From Castellaniella ginsengisoli (lineage in GTDB: Bacteria; Pseudomonadota; Gammaproteobacteria; Burkholderiales; Burkholderiaceae_B): 64,000 nucleotides of DNA. Made by a program: the position numbers and the translations under genes. The stretch lies in the NCBI RefSeq assembly GCF_039523235.1, contig NZ_BAAAEX010000001.1; one strand, written 5' to 3'. Positions 22,902 through 30,873 of the stretch are shown here, one piece after another; positions within the stretch are counted from its first letter, which is position 1; each line of letters starts with the position of its first letter. Below the pieces are notes generated by a model. That model searched no databases. It had not been told where the DNA came from and saw nothing but the letters and a program-made list of their open reading frames with translations.

Positions 22902-23297
22902 ATGAGCATGAGCGATCCCATCGCCGATATGCTGACCCGTGTGCGCAATGCACAAATGGTCAACAAGACGTCGGTTTCCATGCCCTCCTCCAAGCTGAAG
23001 GCGGCCATTGCCGCCGTGCTGAAGGACGAAGGCTACATCGAGGATTTCCGTATCGGCGGCGAACAAGCCAAGCCGGAACTGGAACTCACCCTGAAGTATT
23101 ATGCCGGCCGCCCGGTGATCGAGCGCATCGACCGCGTCTCGCGTCCCGGCCTGCGTATCTACAAGAGCAGCACCGCCATTCCCCAGGTCATGAACGGCCT
23201 GGGCGTGGCGATCGTCTCGACCCCCCGTGGCGTCATGACGGACCGCAAGGCCCGCGCCAACGGCGTCGGCGGCGAAGTGCTCTGCTACGTGGCATAA
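22902..23297 (+). CDS. rpsH: 30S ribosomal protein S8
   Basis: S8 binds the central domain of 16S rRNA and in E. coli represses the spc operon. The product is 131 residues with SDPIADMLTRVRNAQM at the start and the signature GLGVAIVSTPRGVMTD near the end. Confidence 0.97.
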   Translation: MSMSDPIADMLTRVRNAQMVNKTSVSMPSSKLKAAIAAVLKDEGYIEDFRIGGEQAKPELELTLKYYAGRPVIERIDRVSRPGLRIYKSSTAIPQVMNGLGVAIVSTPRGVMTDRKARANGVGGEVLCYVA

Positions 23298-23310
23298 GGA
23301 GATTTCAACC

Positions 23311-23844
23311 ATGTCACGCATCGCCAAATACCCCGTCGCGCTGCCGAAAGGCGTCGAAGCCACCATCAGCGCCGGGCAGATCGTCGTCAAGGGCCCGCTG
23401 GGCACCCTGACCCAGGCCCTGGACGGCAATGTCCGGGTCACCCAGGAAGACGGCCAGATCACCTTCGCCGTCGCCAACGATTCCCGCCAGGCCAACGCCA
23501 TGTCGGGCACCGTGCGCGCGCTGGTGAACAACATGGTCACGGGCGTCAGCACCGGCTTCGAACGCCGCCTGAACCTGGTCGGCGTGGGTTTCCGCGCCCA
23601 GGTCCAGGGCAACGCCCTGAAGCTGCAGCTTGGTTTCTCGCACGACATCCTGCATGACATCCCCGAGGGGATCAAGATCGAGTGCCCTTCCCAGACCGAG
23701 GTCGTGGTCAAGGGCTCCAACAAGCAGGTCGTCGGCCAGGTCGCCGCCGAAATCCGCGCTTATCGCGAACCCGAGCCCTACAAGGGCAAGGGCGTGCGCT
23801 ATGCGGACGAGCGCGTGATCCTGAAAGAAACCAAGAAGAAATAA
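23311..23844 (+). CDS. rplF: 50S ribosomal protein L6
   Basis: L6 has two related RNA-binding domains near the factor-binding site. It has 177 residues, with the family motif EPEPYKGKGVRYADE close to the C-terminus and GVGFRAQVQGNALKLQLGFSH in the middle. AAGGAG lies upstream of the ATG. Confidence 0.97.
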   Translation: MSRIAKYPVALPKGVEATISAGQIVVKGPLGTLTQALDGNVRVTQEDGQITFAVANDSRQANAMSGTVRALVNNMVTGVSTGFERRLNLVGVGFRAQVQGNALKLQLGFSHDILHDIPEGIKIECPSQTEVVVKGSNKQVVGQVAAEIRAYREPEPYKGKGVRYADERVILKETKKK

Positions 23845-23865
23845 GCACGCAGGCAAGGACGAATC

Positions 23866-24231
23866 ATGGACAAGAAAACTTCCCGTTTGCGTCGTGCCGC
23901 GGCAACCCGCCGCAAGATTCACGAGCTGCGCGTGCATCGCCTGGCGGTGCACCGCACGAATCTGCACATCTACGCCAACATCATTTCGCCGGAAGGCGAC
24001 CGCGTGCTCGTCAGCGCCTCGACGCTCGAGCCCGAGGTCCGCAAGGAACTCGCCAGCCAGAAGGCCAATGGCGGCAATGCCGCCGCCGCCACTCTGGTCG
24101 GCAAGCGCGTGGCCGAGAAGGCCAAGGCTGCCGGCATCGAACTCGTCGCTTTCGACCGTTCGGGCTTCCGTTACCATGGCCGCGTCAAGGCGTTGGCCGA
24201 AGCTGCGCGTGAAGCCGGCTTGAAGTTCTAA
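23866..24231 (+). CDS. rplR: 50S ribosomal protein L18
   Basis: L18 is one of the 5S rRNA-binding proteins. The 121-residue product has a basic N-terminus (KKTSRLRRAAATRRK) and the conserved end FDRSGFRYHGRVKALAEAAREAGL. Confidence 0.97.
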   Translation: MDKKTSRLRRAAATRRKIHELRVHRLAVHRTNLHIYANIISPEGDRVLVSASTLEPEVRKELASQKANGGNAAAATLVGKRVAEKAKAAGIELVAFDRSGFRYHGRVKALAEAAREAGLKF

Positions 24232-24240
24232 GGGAATCAC

Positions 24241-24762
24241 ATGGCTAAAGCACAAGGCAAGCACGCCCCGGAGCAGGAACGCGACGACGGCATGCGTGAA
24301 AAGATGATCGCGGTCAACCGCGTCAGCAAGGTCGTCAAGGGCGGCCGCACGATGAGCTTCGCCGCGCTGACCGTGGTCGGCGACGGAGATGGCCGCATCG
24401 GCATGGGCAAGGGCAAGGCCCGCGAAGTGCCCGTCGCCGTTCAGAAGGCCATGGAACAGGCCCGTCGCGGCCTGCTCAAGGTGGCCCTGAAGAACGGCAC
24501 GCTGCACCACACCGTGGTGGGCAAGCACGGCGCCTCGACGGTACTGATCTCGCCGGCCGCCGAAGGGACCGGCGTGATCGCCGGCGGCCCGATGCGCGCC
24601 ATCTTCGAAGTGATGGGCGTGCGCAACGTCGTGGCCAAGAGCCTCGGCTCCAGCAATCCCTACAACATGGTCCGTGCGACCCTCAACGGCCTTCGCGCCT
24701 GCTCCACGCCTGCGGAAATCGCGGCCAAGCGCGGCAAGTCCGTCGAAGAAATCCTGGGGTAA
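24241..24762 (+). CDS. rpsE: 30S ribosomal protein S5
   Basis: S5 helps maintain decoding accuracy and lines the mRNA entry channel. It has 173 residues with VVKGGRTMSFAALTVVGD, the GxGKGKARE loop (GMGKGKAREVPVA) and NVVAKSLGSSNPYNMVRAT. Normal spc-operon position; rpmD starts 3 nt later. Confidence 0.97.
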   Translation: MAKAQGKHAPEQERDDGMREKMIAVNRVSKVVKGGRTMSFAALTVVGDGDGRIGMGKGKAREVPVAVQKAMEQARRGLLKVALKNGTLHHTVVGKHGASTVLISPAAEGTGVIAGGPMRAIFEVMGVRNVVAKSLGSSNPYNMVRATLNGLRACSTPAEIAAKRGKSVEEILG

Positions 24763-24765
24763 GAC

Positions 24766-24951
24766 ATGGCACAGAAGCAAATCAAAGTCACGCTCGTGCG
24801 CTCCGTCATCGGCACGCACAAGTCCCACCGCGCCACGGTGCGCGGTCTGGGTCTGGGCAAGGTCAACAGCAGCCGTGTCCTGGTCGATACCCCCGAGGTG
24901 CGCGGGATGATCCGCAAAGTGGATTATCTGGTCACCGTCTCGGAAGCCTAA
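24766..24951 (+). CDS. rpmD: 50S ribosomal protein L30
   Basis: Small 50S protein of 61 residues, with VTLVRSVIGTHKSHRATVRG and GLGKVNSSRVL. L30 is dispensable and absent in some bacterial groups; it is present here between rpsE and rplO. Confidence 0.97.
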   Translation: MAQKQIKVTLVRSVIGTHKSHRATVRGLGLGKVNSSRVLVDTPEVRGMIRKVDYLVTVSEA

Positions 24952-24961
24952 AGGAATTCAG

Positions 24962-25402
24962 ATGTCCGTCACTCAACTGAACACGCTCGCCCCCGCCGAA
25001 GGCGCCAAGCGTCCCCGCCGCCGCGTGGGCCGTGGCATCGGTTCCGGTCTGGGCAAGACCGCCGGCCGTGGCCATAAGGGCCAGAAGTCCCGCGCGGGCG
25101 GTTTTCACAAGGTCGGTTTCGAAGGCGGCCAGATGCCGCTGCAGCGCCGCCTGCCCAAGCGCGGCTTCACGCCGCTGGGCCGCCACCTGTTCGCCGAAAT
25201 CCGCCTGTCGGATCTCCAGGCGCTGCCGGTCGATGAAATCGATCTGCAGGTCCTGAAGGCCGCCGGCCTGGTGGGCGAGCTGGTTCGCACCGTCAAGGTC
25301 ATCAAGACCGGCGAACTGTCCCGCAAGGTCACCCTGCGCGGCATCAATGCGACGGCCGGCGCGCGCGCCGCGATCGAAGCGGCCGGCGGTTCGCTGGCGT
25401 AA
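24962..25402 (+). CDS. rplO: 50S ribosomal protein L15
   Basis: L15 is a late-assembling 50S protein with a glycine- and arginine-rich extended N-terminus. The product is 146 residues, with KRPRRRVGRGIGSGLGKTAG and RGHKGQKSRAGG. Ten nt upstream of secY. Confidence 0.97.
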   Translation: MSVTQLNTLAPAEGAKRPRRRVGRGIGSGLGKTAGRGHKGQKSRAGGFHKVGFEGGQMPLQRRLPKRGFTPLGRHLFAEIRLSDLQALPVDEIDLQVLKAAGLVGELVRTVKVIKTGELSRKVTLRGINATAGARAAIEAAGGSLA

Positions 25403-25411
25403 GGGGCGGCA

Positions 25412-26737
25412 GTGGCCAAAGCTCAGGCACATAAGCCCAGCGCAGGATACGGCGATCTCAAGCGCCGCATCCTGTTTCTCGTGCTCGCCCTGATCGTCTA
25501 TCGCCTGGGGACGCACATCCCCGTGCCCGGCATCAACCCGGACGCGCTGGCCGACCTGTTCCAGCAGAACCAGGGCGGTATCCTGGGGCTGTTCAACATG
25601 TTCTCGGGCGGCGCCCTGGAGCGCTTCTCGGTGCTGGCGCTGGGCATCATGCCGTATATCTCGGCGGCCATCATCATGCAGTTGCTGGCGGTGGTGGTTC
25701 CCACGCTGGAGGCCATCAAGAAAGAGGGCCAGTCGGGCCAGCGCAAGATCACCCAGTACACCCGCTATGGCACGGTGTTCCTGGCGACCTTCCAGGCGAT
25801 CGGCATCTCGGTGGCGCTGGAATCCCAGCCCGGCCTGGTCATCGATCCGGGCCTGCTGTTCCGCTTCACCGCGATCGTGACGCTGGTCACCGGCAGCATG
25901 TTCATCATGTGGCTGGGCGAGCAGATCACCGAGCGCGGCCTGGGTAATGGCATTTCCCTGCTGATCTTCGCCGGGATCGTCGCCGGCCTGCCCGGCGCGC
26001 TGGGCGGCATGCTCGATCTGGTCCGCACGGATTCGATGTCCATCCTGTCGGCGCTGTTCATCCTGGCGCTGGTCGTGGCGGTGACCTACTTCGTGGTTTT
26101 CGTCGAGCGTGGCCAACGCCGCATCACGGTGAACTACGCCAAGCGCCAGGTGGGCAACAAGCTCTATGGCGGCCAGTCCTCGCACTTGCCGCTGAAGCTG
26201 AACATGTCCGGCGTGATCCCGCCGATCTTCGCCTCGTCGATCATCCTGCTGCCCGCGACGGTCACAAGCTGGTTTTCCAGCAACCCGAACATGCGCTGGC
26301 TGGGCGATCTGGCGGCCGCGCTGTCGCCGCAGCAGCCGTTGTACGTGACGCTGTATTCGGGCCTGATCATTTTCTTCTGCTTCTTCTACACGGCGCTGGT
26401 GTTCAACAGCCGCGAGACGGCGGACAACCTGAAGAAAAGCGGCGCCTTCGTGCCCGGGATCCGTCCCGGCGAGCAGACCGCCCGCTACATCGACAAGATC
26501 CTCATGCGGCTGACGCTGGCGGGAGCGATCTACGTCACGCTGGTTTGCCTGCTGCCCGAGCTGATGCAGATGCGCTGGAACGTGCCTTTCTACTTTGGCG
26601 GCACGTCCCTGCTGATCATCGTCGTGGTCGCCATGGATTTCATGGCGCAGGCGCAGGCTTACATGATGTCCCAACAGTACGATTCGTTGCTCAGGAAGGC
26701 CAACTTCAAGGGTGGCGCGGGTTTACCCATGCGCTGA
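25412..26737 (+). CDS. secY: Protein translocase channel subunit SecY
   Basis: SecY forms the inner-membrane channel of the Sec machinery with SecE and SecG. The 441-residue protein has about ten predicted membrane segments, the plug region after TM1 (NMFSGGALERFSV), and the cytoplasmic loops that bind SecA and ribosomes (FVVFVERGQRRITVNYAKRQ and TADNLKKSGAFVPGIRPG). The start is GTG at 25412, preceded by AAGGGG. infA starts 5 nt after its stop. Confidence 0.98.
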   Translation: MAKAQAHKPSAGYGDLKRRILFLVLALIVYRLGTHIPVPGINPDALADLFQQNQGGILGLFNMFSGGALERFSVLALGIMPYISAAIIMQLLAVVVPTLEAIKKEGQSGQRKITQYTRYGTVFLATFQAIGISVALESQPGLVIDPGLLFRFTAIVTLVTGSMFIMWLGEQITERGLGNGISLLIFAGIVAGLPGALGGMLDLVRTDSMSILSALFILALVVAVTYFVVFVERGQRRITVNYAKRQVGNKLYGGQSSHLPLKLNMSGVIPPIFASSIILLPATVTSWFSSNPNMRWLGDLAAALSPQQPLYVTLYSGLIIFFCFFYTALVFNSRETADNLKKSGAFVPGIRPGEQTARYIDKILMRLTLAGAIYVTLVCLLPELMQMRWNVPFYFGGTSLLIIVVVAMDFMAQAQAYMMSQQYDSLLRKANFKGGAGLPMR

Positions 26738-26742
26738 ACAAC

Positions 26743-26961
26743 ATGTCCAAGGACGACGTCATCCAGATGCAAGGGGAGGTCATCGAAAACCTGCCCAACG
26801 CAACGTTCCGCGTCAAGCTGGAAAACGGCCACATGGTATTGGGCCATATTTCGGGCAAGATGCGTATGCACTACATCCGGATCCTTCCGGGTGACAAGGT
26901 CACAGTGGAGCTCACGCCCTATGACCTGTCGCGCGCCAGGATTGTTTTCCGCTCCAAATAG
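26743..26961 (+). CDS. infA: Translation initiation factor IF-1
   Basis: IF-1 is a single OB-fold protein that occupies the ribosomal A site during initiation. The 72-residue product starts at ATG 26743 and has IQMQGEVIENLPNATFRVKL, GHISGKMRMHYIRILPGDKV and SRARIVFR. The frame is open far upstream, but that part overlaps secY. No Shine-Dalgarno is visible before the ATG; with only 5 nt after the secY stop, translation probably depends on coupling to secY. Confidence 0.96.
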   Translation: MSKDDVIQMQGEVIENLPNATFRVKLENGHMVLGHISGKMRMHYIRILPGDKVTVELTPYDLSRARIVFRSK

Positions 26962-26992
26962 GTAGCGGCCGGTCAAGAACCAGGAGATCACC

Positions 26993-27106
26993 ATGAAGGT
27001 AATGGCATCGGTAAAGCGGATCTGCCGCAACTGCAAAATCATCAAACGTCACGGCGTGGTGCGCGTCATCTGCACCGACCCGCGTCACAAGCAACGCCAA
27101 GGCTAA
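26993..27106 (+). CDS. rpmJ: 50S ribosomal protein L36, zinc-binding form
   Basis: A 37-residue protein too short for most ORF thresholds. The four zinc ligands Cys11, Cys14, Cys27 and His32 are all present (ICRNCK and VICTDPRHKQRQG), so this is the zinc-containing form. CAGGAG lies 7 nt before the ATG. It lies between infA and rpsM, as in other proteobacteria. Confidence 0.97.
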   Translation: MKVMASVKRICRNCKIIKRHGVVRVICTDPRHKQRQG

Positions 27107-27139
27107 GGCCGGGCATCACGGATTTCACGAGGAACAGTC

Positions 27140-27505
27140 ATGGCCCGTATTGCTGGCATCAATATTCCGCCGCACCAACACGCCGAGATCGGTCTGACGG
27201 CCATCTTTGGCATCGGCCGCACCCGCGCCCGCAAGATTTGCGAAGCGACCGGCATCGAGTACTCGAAGAAGATCAAGGATCTGACCGACGAGGAACTGGA
27301 AAAGATCCGCGAACAGATCAACGGCTACACGATCGAGGGCGACCTGCGCCGCGAAGTGCAGTTGTCGATCAAGCGCCTGATCGACCTGGGCACGTATCGT
27401 GGCATGCGCCACAAGCGCGGCCTGCCGGTGCGCGGCCAGCGCACCCGCACCAACGCGCGCACCCGCAAGGGCCCGCGTCGCGCCGCAGCGTCCCTGAAGA
27501 AATAA
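27140..27505 (+). CDS. rpsM: 30S ribosomal protein S13
   Basis: S13 contacts P-site tRNA and 50S bridge elements from the 30S head. The 121-residue product starts ARIAGINIPPHQHAEIGL; the C-terminal basic tail is GLPVRGQRTRTNARTRKGPRR. First gene of the alpha-operon segment; the usual rpsM-rpsK-rpsD-rpoA-rplQ order follows. Confidence 0.97.
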   Translation: MARIAGINIPPHQHAEIGLTAIFGIGRTRARKICEATGIEYSKKIKDLTDEELEKIREQINGYTIEGDLRREVQLSIKRLIDLGTYRGMRHKRGLPVRGQRTRTNARTRKGPRRAAASLKK

Positions 27506-27519
27506 CCTGAGGAAAGAAC

Positions 27520-27918
27520 ATGGCGAAAGCTCAGAGCGGCGCCTCGCGCGTCCGCAAGAAAGTCAAGAAGAACGTGGCCGACGGGATCGCTCACGTCCAC
27601 GCGTCCTTCAACAACACCATCATCACCATCACCGACCGTCAGGGCAACGCCCTGTCGTGGGCCACGTCCGGCGGCGCCGGTTTCAAGGGCTCGCGCAAGT
27701 CGACGCCGTTCGCCGCCCAGGTGGCTGCCGAGTCCGCCGGCCGCGTGGCCCAGGAGTACGGCATCAAGACGCTGGAAGTCCGCATCAAGGGCCCCGGTCC
27801 CGGCCGCGAATCCTCCGTGCGCGCCCTGAATGCCCTGGGGATCAAGATCTCCAGCATTTCGGACATCACGCCGGTGCCGCACAACGGCTGCCGTCCGCCC
27901 AAGCGTCGTCGTATCTAA
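27520..27918 (+). CDS. rpsK: 30S ribosomal protein S11
   Basis: S11 lies at the 30S platform near the mRNA exit. It has 132 residues, with GIAHVHASFNNTIITITD, SWATSGGAGFKGSRKSTP and the end PVPHNGCRPPKRRRI. Confidence 0.97.
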   Translation: MAKAQSGASRVRKKVKKNVADGIAHVHASFNNTIITITDRQGNALSWATSGGAGFKGSRKSTPFAAQVAAESAGRVAQEYGIKTLEVRIKGPGPGRESSVRALNALGIKISSISDITPVPHNGCRPPKRRRI

Positions 27919-27928
27919 GGGGAACATC

Positions 27929-28552
27929 TTGGCTCGTTACACTGGACCCAAATGCAAGCTTTCGCGTCGCGAAGGCACCGACCTGTTCCTGAAGAGCGCC
28001 CGCCGTTCGCTGGATTCCAAGTGCAAGCTGGAATCCAAGCCCGGCCAGCACGGCCGCATCTCGGGTTCGCGCACTTCGGATTTCGGCCTGCAGTTGCGTG
28101 AAAAGCAGAAACTCAAGCGCATGTACGGCGTGCTGGAAAAGCAGTTCCGCAAGTACTTCGCCGAAGCCGACCGTCGCCGCGGCAACACCGGCGAGACGCT
28201 GATCCAGTTGCTGGAGTCGCGTCTGGACAACGTCGTCTACCGCATGGGCTTCGGCTCGACCCGCGCCGAAGCGCGCCAACTGGTGAACCACCGCGCCATC
28301 GAACTGAACGGCCGGACCGCCGACATCGCTTCGATGCTGGTCAAGGCCGGCGACGTGATCACCGTGCGCGAGAAGGCCAAGAGCCAGGGGCGCATCAAGG
28401 AAGCCCTGGAACTGGCGACCGGCAATGGCCTGCCCCAGTGGGTCGAAGTCGATGCGAGCAAGCTGTCGGGCGTGTTCAAGCAGGTTCCGGACCGTGCCGA
28501 CGTCGCTCACGACGTCAATGAATCCATGGTCGTGGAATTGTATTCCCGCTAA
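27929..28552 (+). CDS. rpsD: 30S ribosomal protein S4, TTG start
   Basis: S4 starts 30S assembly and, as in E. coli, may repress the alpha operon and act in antitermination. The conserved N-terminus ARYTGPKCKLSRREG begins directly after a TTG codon at 27929, with AAGGGGAA 4-11 nt upstream, so TTG is the start; the longer upstream frame runs through rpsK. This gives 207 residues, normal for S4. The S4 RNA-binding domain is RLDNVVYRMGFGSTRAEARQ. Only two cysteines (9 and 31) are present, so there is no zinc finger. The rare start may limit S4 synthesis. Confidence 0.95.
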   Translation: MARYTGPKCKLSRREGTDLFLKSARRSLDSKCKLESKPGQHGRISGSRTSDFGLQLREKQKLKRMYGVLEKQFRKYFAEADRRRGNTGETLIQLLESRLDNVVYRMGFGSTRAEARQLVNHRAIELNGRTADIASMLVKAGDVITVREKAKSQGRIKEALELATGNGLPQWVEVDASKLSGVFKQVPDRADVAHDVNESMVVELYSR

Positions 28553-28612
28553 TCGATTCCGGCGGCCTTGCGCCGCCGCGCGGGTTCCGGGCCAGGTGTC
28601 CGGGATCCGCAG

Positions 28613-28652
28613 CACAGCCCACGCTCCGGCCGTCAGCCCGAGGTGGGCTGTG
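28613..28652 (+). promoter_or_regulatory. Large hairpin in the rpsD-rpoA spacer
   Basis: A perfect 9-bp stem CACAGCCCA/TGGGCTGTG (28613-28621 and 28644-28652) encloses a GC-rich 22-nt loop. It lies in a 183-nt spacer, long for this operon. A second smaller CGGCGG/CCGCCG stem occurs near 28560-28577. No T run follows, so these look like RNA-processing or control structures for rpoA rather than a terminator. Confidence 0.55.
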
Positions 28653-28735
28653 TTCGTGTTCCGGTTTCACCGCCGGTTCTTCATTCCGTCAGCCTTATCG
28701 GTGTAACGAGCCGAGGGTATTGAAAAGGAACATCC

Positions 28736-29734
28736 ATGTCCGCACAAGGTTTTCTGAAGCCCCGTACCATTTCCGTCGAGACCCTGAGCGCGCATCACGC
28801 CAAGGTCGTGATGGAGCCCTTCGAACGCGGCTACGGCCACACGCTGGGCAACGCCCTGCGCCGTATCCTGCTGTCTTCCATGACGGGCTACGCCCCCACT
28901 GAAGTCCAGATCAGCGGCGTCGTGCATGAATACTCCACGATCACCGGCGTGCGCGAGGACGTGGTCGACATCCTCCTGAATCTCAAGGGTGTGGTGTTCA
29001 AGCTCCACAACCGCGACGAAGTCACGCTGCAGCTCAACAAGCAGGGCCCCGGCGAAGTCCGCGCCCGCGACATCGAGCTGCCCCACGACGTCGAGATCGT
29101 CAATCCGGATCACCTGATCGCCACCCTGACGGACAACGGCCGCCTGGAAATGCAGGTCAAGGTCGAGCAAGGCCGCGGCTACGTGCCGGGCAATGTGCGC
29201 GCCCTGGCCGACGACCGTTCGGCCACCATCGGCCAGATCGTGCTGGATGCCTCTTTCAGCCCCGTGCGCCGCGTCAGCTACGCCGTCGAGAACGCCCGCG
29301 TCGAGCAGCGCACCGACCTGGACAAGCTGGTGCTGGACGTGGAAACCAATGGCGTCATCAGCCCCGAGGAAGCCGTGCGCCAGTCGGCCCGCATCCTGAT
29401 GGACCAGATTTCCGTGTTCGTGTCGCTGGCCGACAAGGACGCCGGCCAACTGACCACCAGCCTGCCGGTGGGCGGCCAGTCGGCGCCGATCGATCCGGTG
29501 CTGCTGCGTCCGGTCGACGACCTCGAACTGACGGTGCGTTCGGCCAACTGCCTGAAGGCCGAGAACATCTACTACATCGGCGACCTGATCCAGCGCACCG
29601 AGAACGAGCTGCTCAAGACGCCGAACCTGGGGCGCAAGTCGCTCAACGAGATCAAGGAAGTCCTGGCCGCACGCGGCCTGACCCTGGGCATGAAGCTCGA
29701 AAACTGGCCGCCCGTCGGCCTCGAGCGCCCCTGA
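28736..29734 (+). CDS. rpoA: RNA polymerase alpha subunit
   Basis: Alpha dimerises to scaffold RNA polymerase; its C-terminal domain binds UP elements and activators. The 332-residue protein has the assembly domain (LEPFERGYGHTLGNALRRILL-like segment, GVREDVVDILLNLKG) and the C-terminal domain with the DNA-contacting LTVRSANCLKAENIYYIGDL and NLGRKSLNEIKEVL. It is a few residues longer than usual at the C-terminus. AAAGGAA lies about 6 nt upstream of the ATG. Confidence 0.98.
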   Translation: MSAQGFLKPRTISVETLSAHHAKVVMEPFERGYGHTLGNALRRILLSSMTGYAPTEVQISGVVHEYSTITGVREDVVDILLNLKGVVFKLHNRDEVTLQLNKQGPGEVRARDIELPHDVEIVNPDHLIATLTDNGRLEMQVKVEQGRGYVPGNVRALADDRSATIGQIVLDASFSPVRRVSYAVENARVEQRTDLDKLVLDVETNGVISPEEAVRQSARILMDQISVFVSLADKDAGQLTTSLPVGGQSAPIDPVLLRPVDDLELTVRSANCLKAENIYYIGDLIQRTENELLKTPNLGRKSLNEIKEVLAARGLTLGMKLENWPPVGLERP

Positions 29735-29749
29735 TCGCAGTACCGGCGT

Positions 29750-29788
29750 GTGCAAGGCCGCCTGCCGCGGCCGCGCACATGCTAATAT
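29750..29788 (+). promoter_or_regulatory. Hairpin and possible extended -10 between rpoA and rplQ
   Basis: GGCCGC/GCGGCC (29756-29761 and 29767-29772) extended by GTGC/GCAC forms a strong hairpin 16 nt after rpoA. TGCTAATAT (29780-29788) follows and fits an extended -10 element. The rpoA-rplQ gap is 178 nt, so rplQ may have its own promoter in addition to read-through. Confidence 0.4.
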
Positions 29789-29912
29789 CCCGCCCTGGCC
29801 GTTTTGGCGGCCGGGATTCAACCCACCCGGGCCGCGGTGAGGCGCCTTCCGAACACGAGGCGCTCTGATCCGATAGAAGATCCGGGTTTCATAGATTCAA
29901 AAGGAAACCGAA

Positions 29913-30296
29913 ATGCGCCATCGTCACGGCCTTCGCAAACTGAACCGCACCAGCAGCCACCGTCTGGCCATGTTCCGCAACATGGCGGTGTCCCTGCTGA
30001 CCCACGAAGCCATCAAGACTACCCTCCCCAAGGCCAAGGAACTGCGCCGCGTGGTCGAGCCCCTGATCACCCTGGGCAAGAACCCCACGCTGGCCAACCG
30101 CCGCCTGGCCTTCGCCCGCCTGCGCGACCGTGACGCCGTCAGCAAGCTCTTCAACGATATCGGGCCGCGCTTCGCCGCCCGTAACGGCGGTTATACCCGC
30201 GTGTTGAAGATGGGCTTCCGCCAGGGCGACAACGCCCCCATGGCCTACATGGAACTGGTCGATCGCCCCGAAGCCGAGGCGCCGGCCGGCGAGTAA
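29913..30296 (+). CDS. rplQ: 50S ribosomal protein L17
   Basis: L17 lies near the tunnel exit. It has 127 residues, normal length. The conserved N-terminus is MRHRHGLRKLNRTSSHRLAM, and the core reads NMAVSLLTHEAIKTTLPKAKELR. AAGGAAA precedes the ATG. Last gene of the ribosomal cluster, followed by a terminator. Confidence 0.97.
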   Translation: MRHRHGLRKLNRTSSHRLAMFRNMAVSLLTHEAIKTTLPKAKELRRVVEPLITLGKNPTLANRRLAFARLRDRDAVSKLFNDIGPRFAARNGGYTRVLKMGFRQGDNAPMAYMELVDRPEAEAPAGE

Positions 30297-30335
30297 GCCA
30301 GGCCATGCCGCCCCGGGGGGGCGGTGCCGCACCAG

Positions 30336-30362
30336 AAACGGGTTCCGCGAGGAGCCCGTTTT
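30336..30362 (+). terminator. Terminator after rplQ with GNRA loop
   Basis: An 11-bp stem (30336-30346 with 30351-30361, one G-U pair) closes on a GCGA tetraloop and ends in a short T run. It marks the end of the spc/alpha transcript. Confidence 0.75.
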
Positions 30363-30397
30363 GCGTTGGCGCATACATGCCGCGCGGCATCCCCGGG

Positions 30398-30403
30398 TAC
30401 AAT
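30398..30403 (+). promoter_or_regulatory. Possible -10 element for cutA
   Basis: TACAAT, 30 nt before the cutA ATG. No good -35 at 16-18 nt. Placed between the rplQ terminator and cutA, where a promoter is expected. Confidence 0.3.
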
Positions 30404-30432
30404 GGATTCAATACCCCATTGCCGTGGAAATC

Positions 30433-30837
30433 ATGAAAGATCAGACACCTGGTGGCGAGTCCACCCCTGTCGTGCGCCAGGCCGGGGCGCCTACCGACAC
30501 CGTGGTGGTGCTCAGCACCGCGCCCGACGAACTGCTGGCCAAGCGTATCGCGCATGTGCTGGTCGAAGAATCCCTCGTGGCGTGCGCCCAGGTGGGCCCG
30601 GCAGTGATCTCCATGTATCTGTGGCAGGGCGAGCTCGAAGGCACGGACGAAGTCCAGCTCACCTTCAAGACGGCGGCCGACGCGCTGCCCGCGCTGTATG
30701 CGCGCTTGTGCGACCTGCACCCCTACGAAATTCCCGAATTCGTGGTGCTCGGCGTGCCGGCGGGCAGCCGCGCCTACCTGAGCTGGGTGGCCCAGGGCAC
30801 CCGGGCCGCCGTCCAGCCCGCCGCCGGGGATGCCTGA
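30433..30837 (+). CDS. cutA: CutA1-family protein
   Basis: CutA1 proteins form very stable trimers of ferredoxin-like fold related to PII; the original link to divalent-metal tolerance in E. coli probably comes partly from the neighbouring dsbD. The product has 134 residues from ATG 30433, with about 20 disordered residues before VVVLSTAPDELLAKRIAHVL. The family's ISMYLWQGELEGTDEVQL core and YEIPEFVVLGVPAGS are present. A longer start at 30361 is possible but overlaps the terminator. dsbD starts 36 nt later, the same cutA-dsbD pairing as in E. coli. Confidence 0.93.
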   Translation: MKDQTPGGESTPVVRQAGAPTDTVVVLSTAPDELLAKRIAHVLVEESLVACAQVGPAVISMYLWQGELEGTDEVQLTFKTAADALPALYARLCDLHPYEIPEFVVLGVPAGSRAYLSWVAQGTRAAVQPAAGDA

Positions 30838-30873
30838 CGGGCCTTCCCGTCATTGTCTGCAAGGAATTCACCG

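Noticed and set aside
30361..30432. Upstream extension of CutA
   Set aside because: The longer frame starts at the rplQ terminator T run and adds non-conserved residues; ATG 30433 leads into the conserved part sooner.
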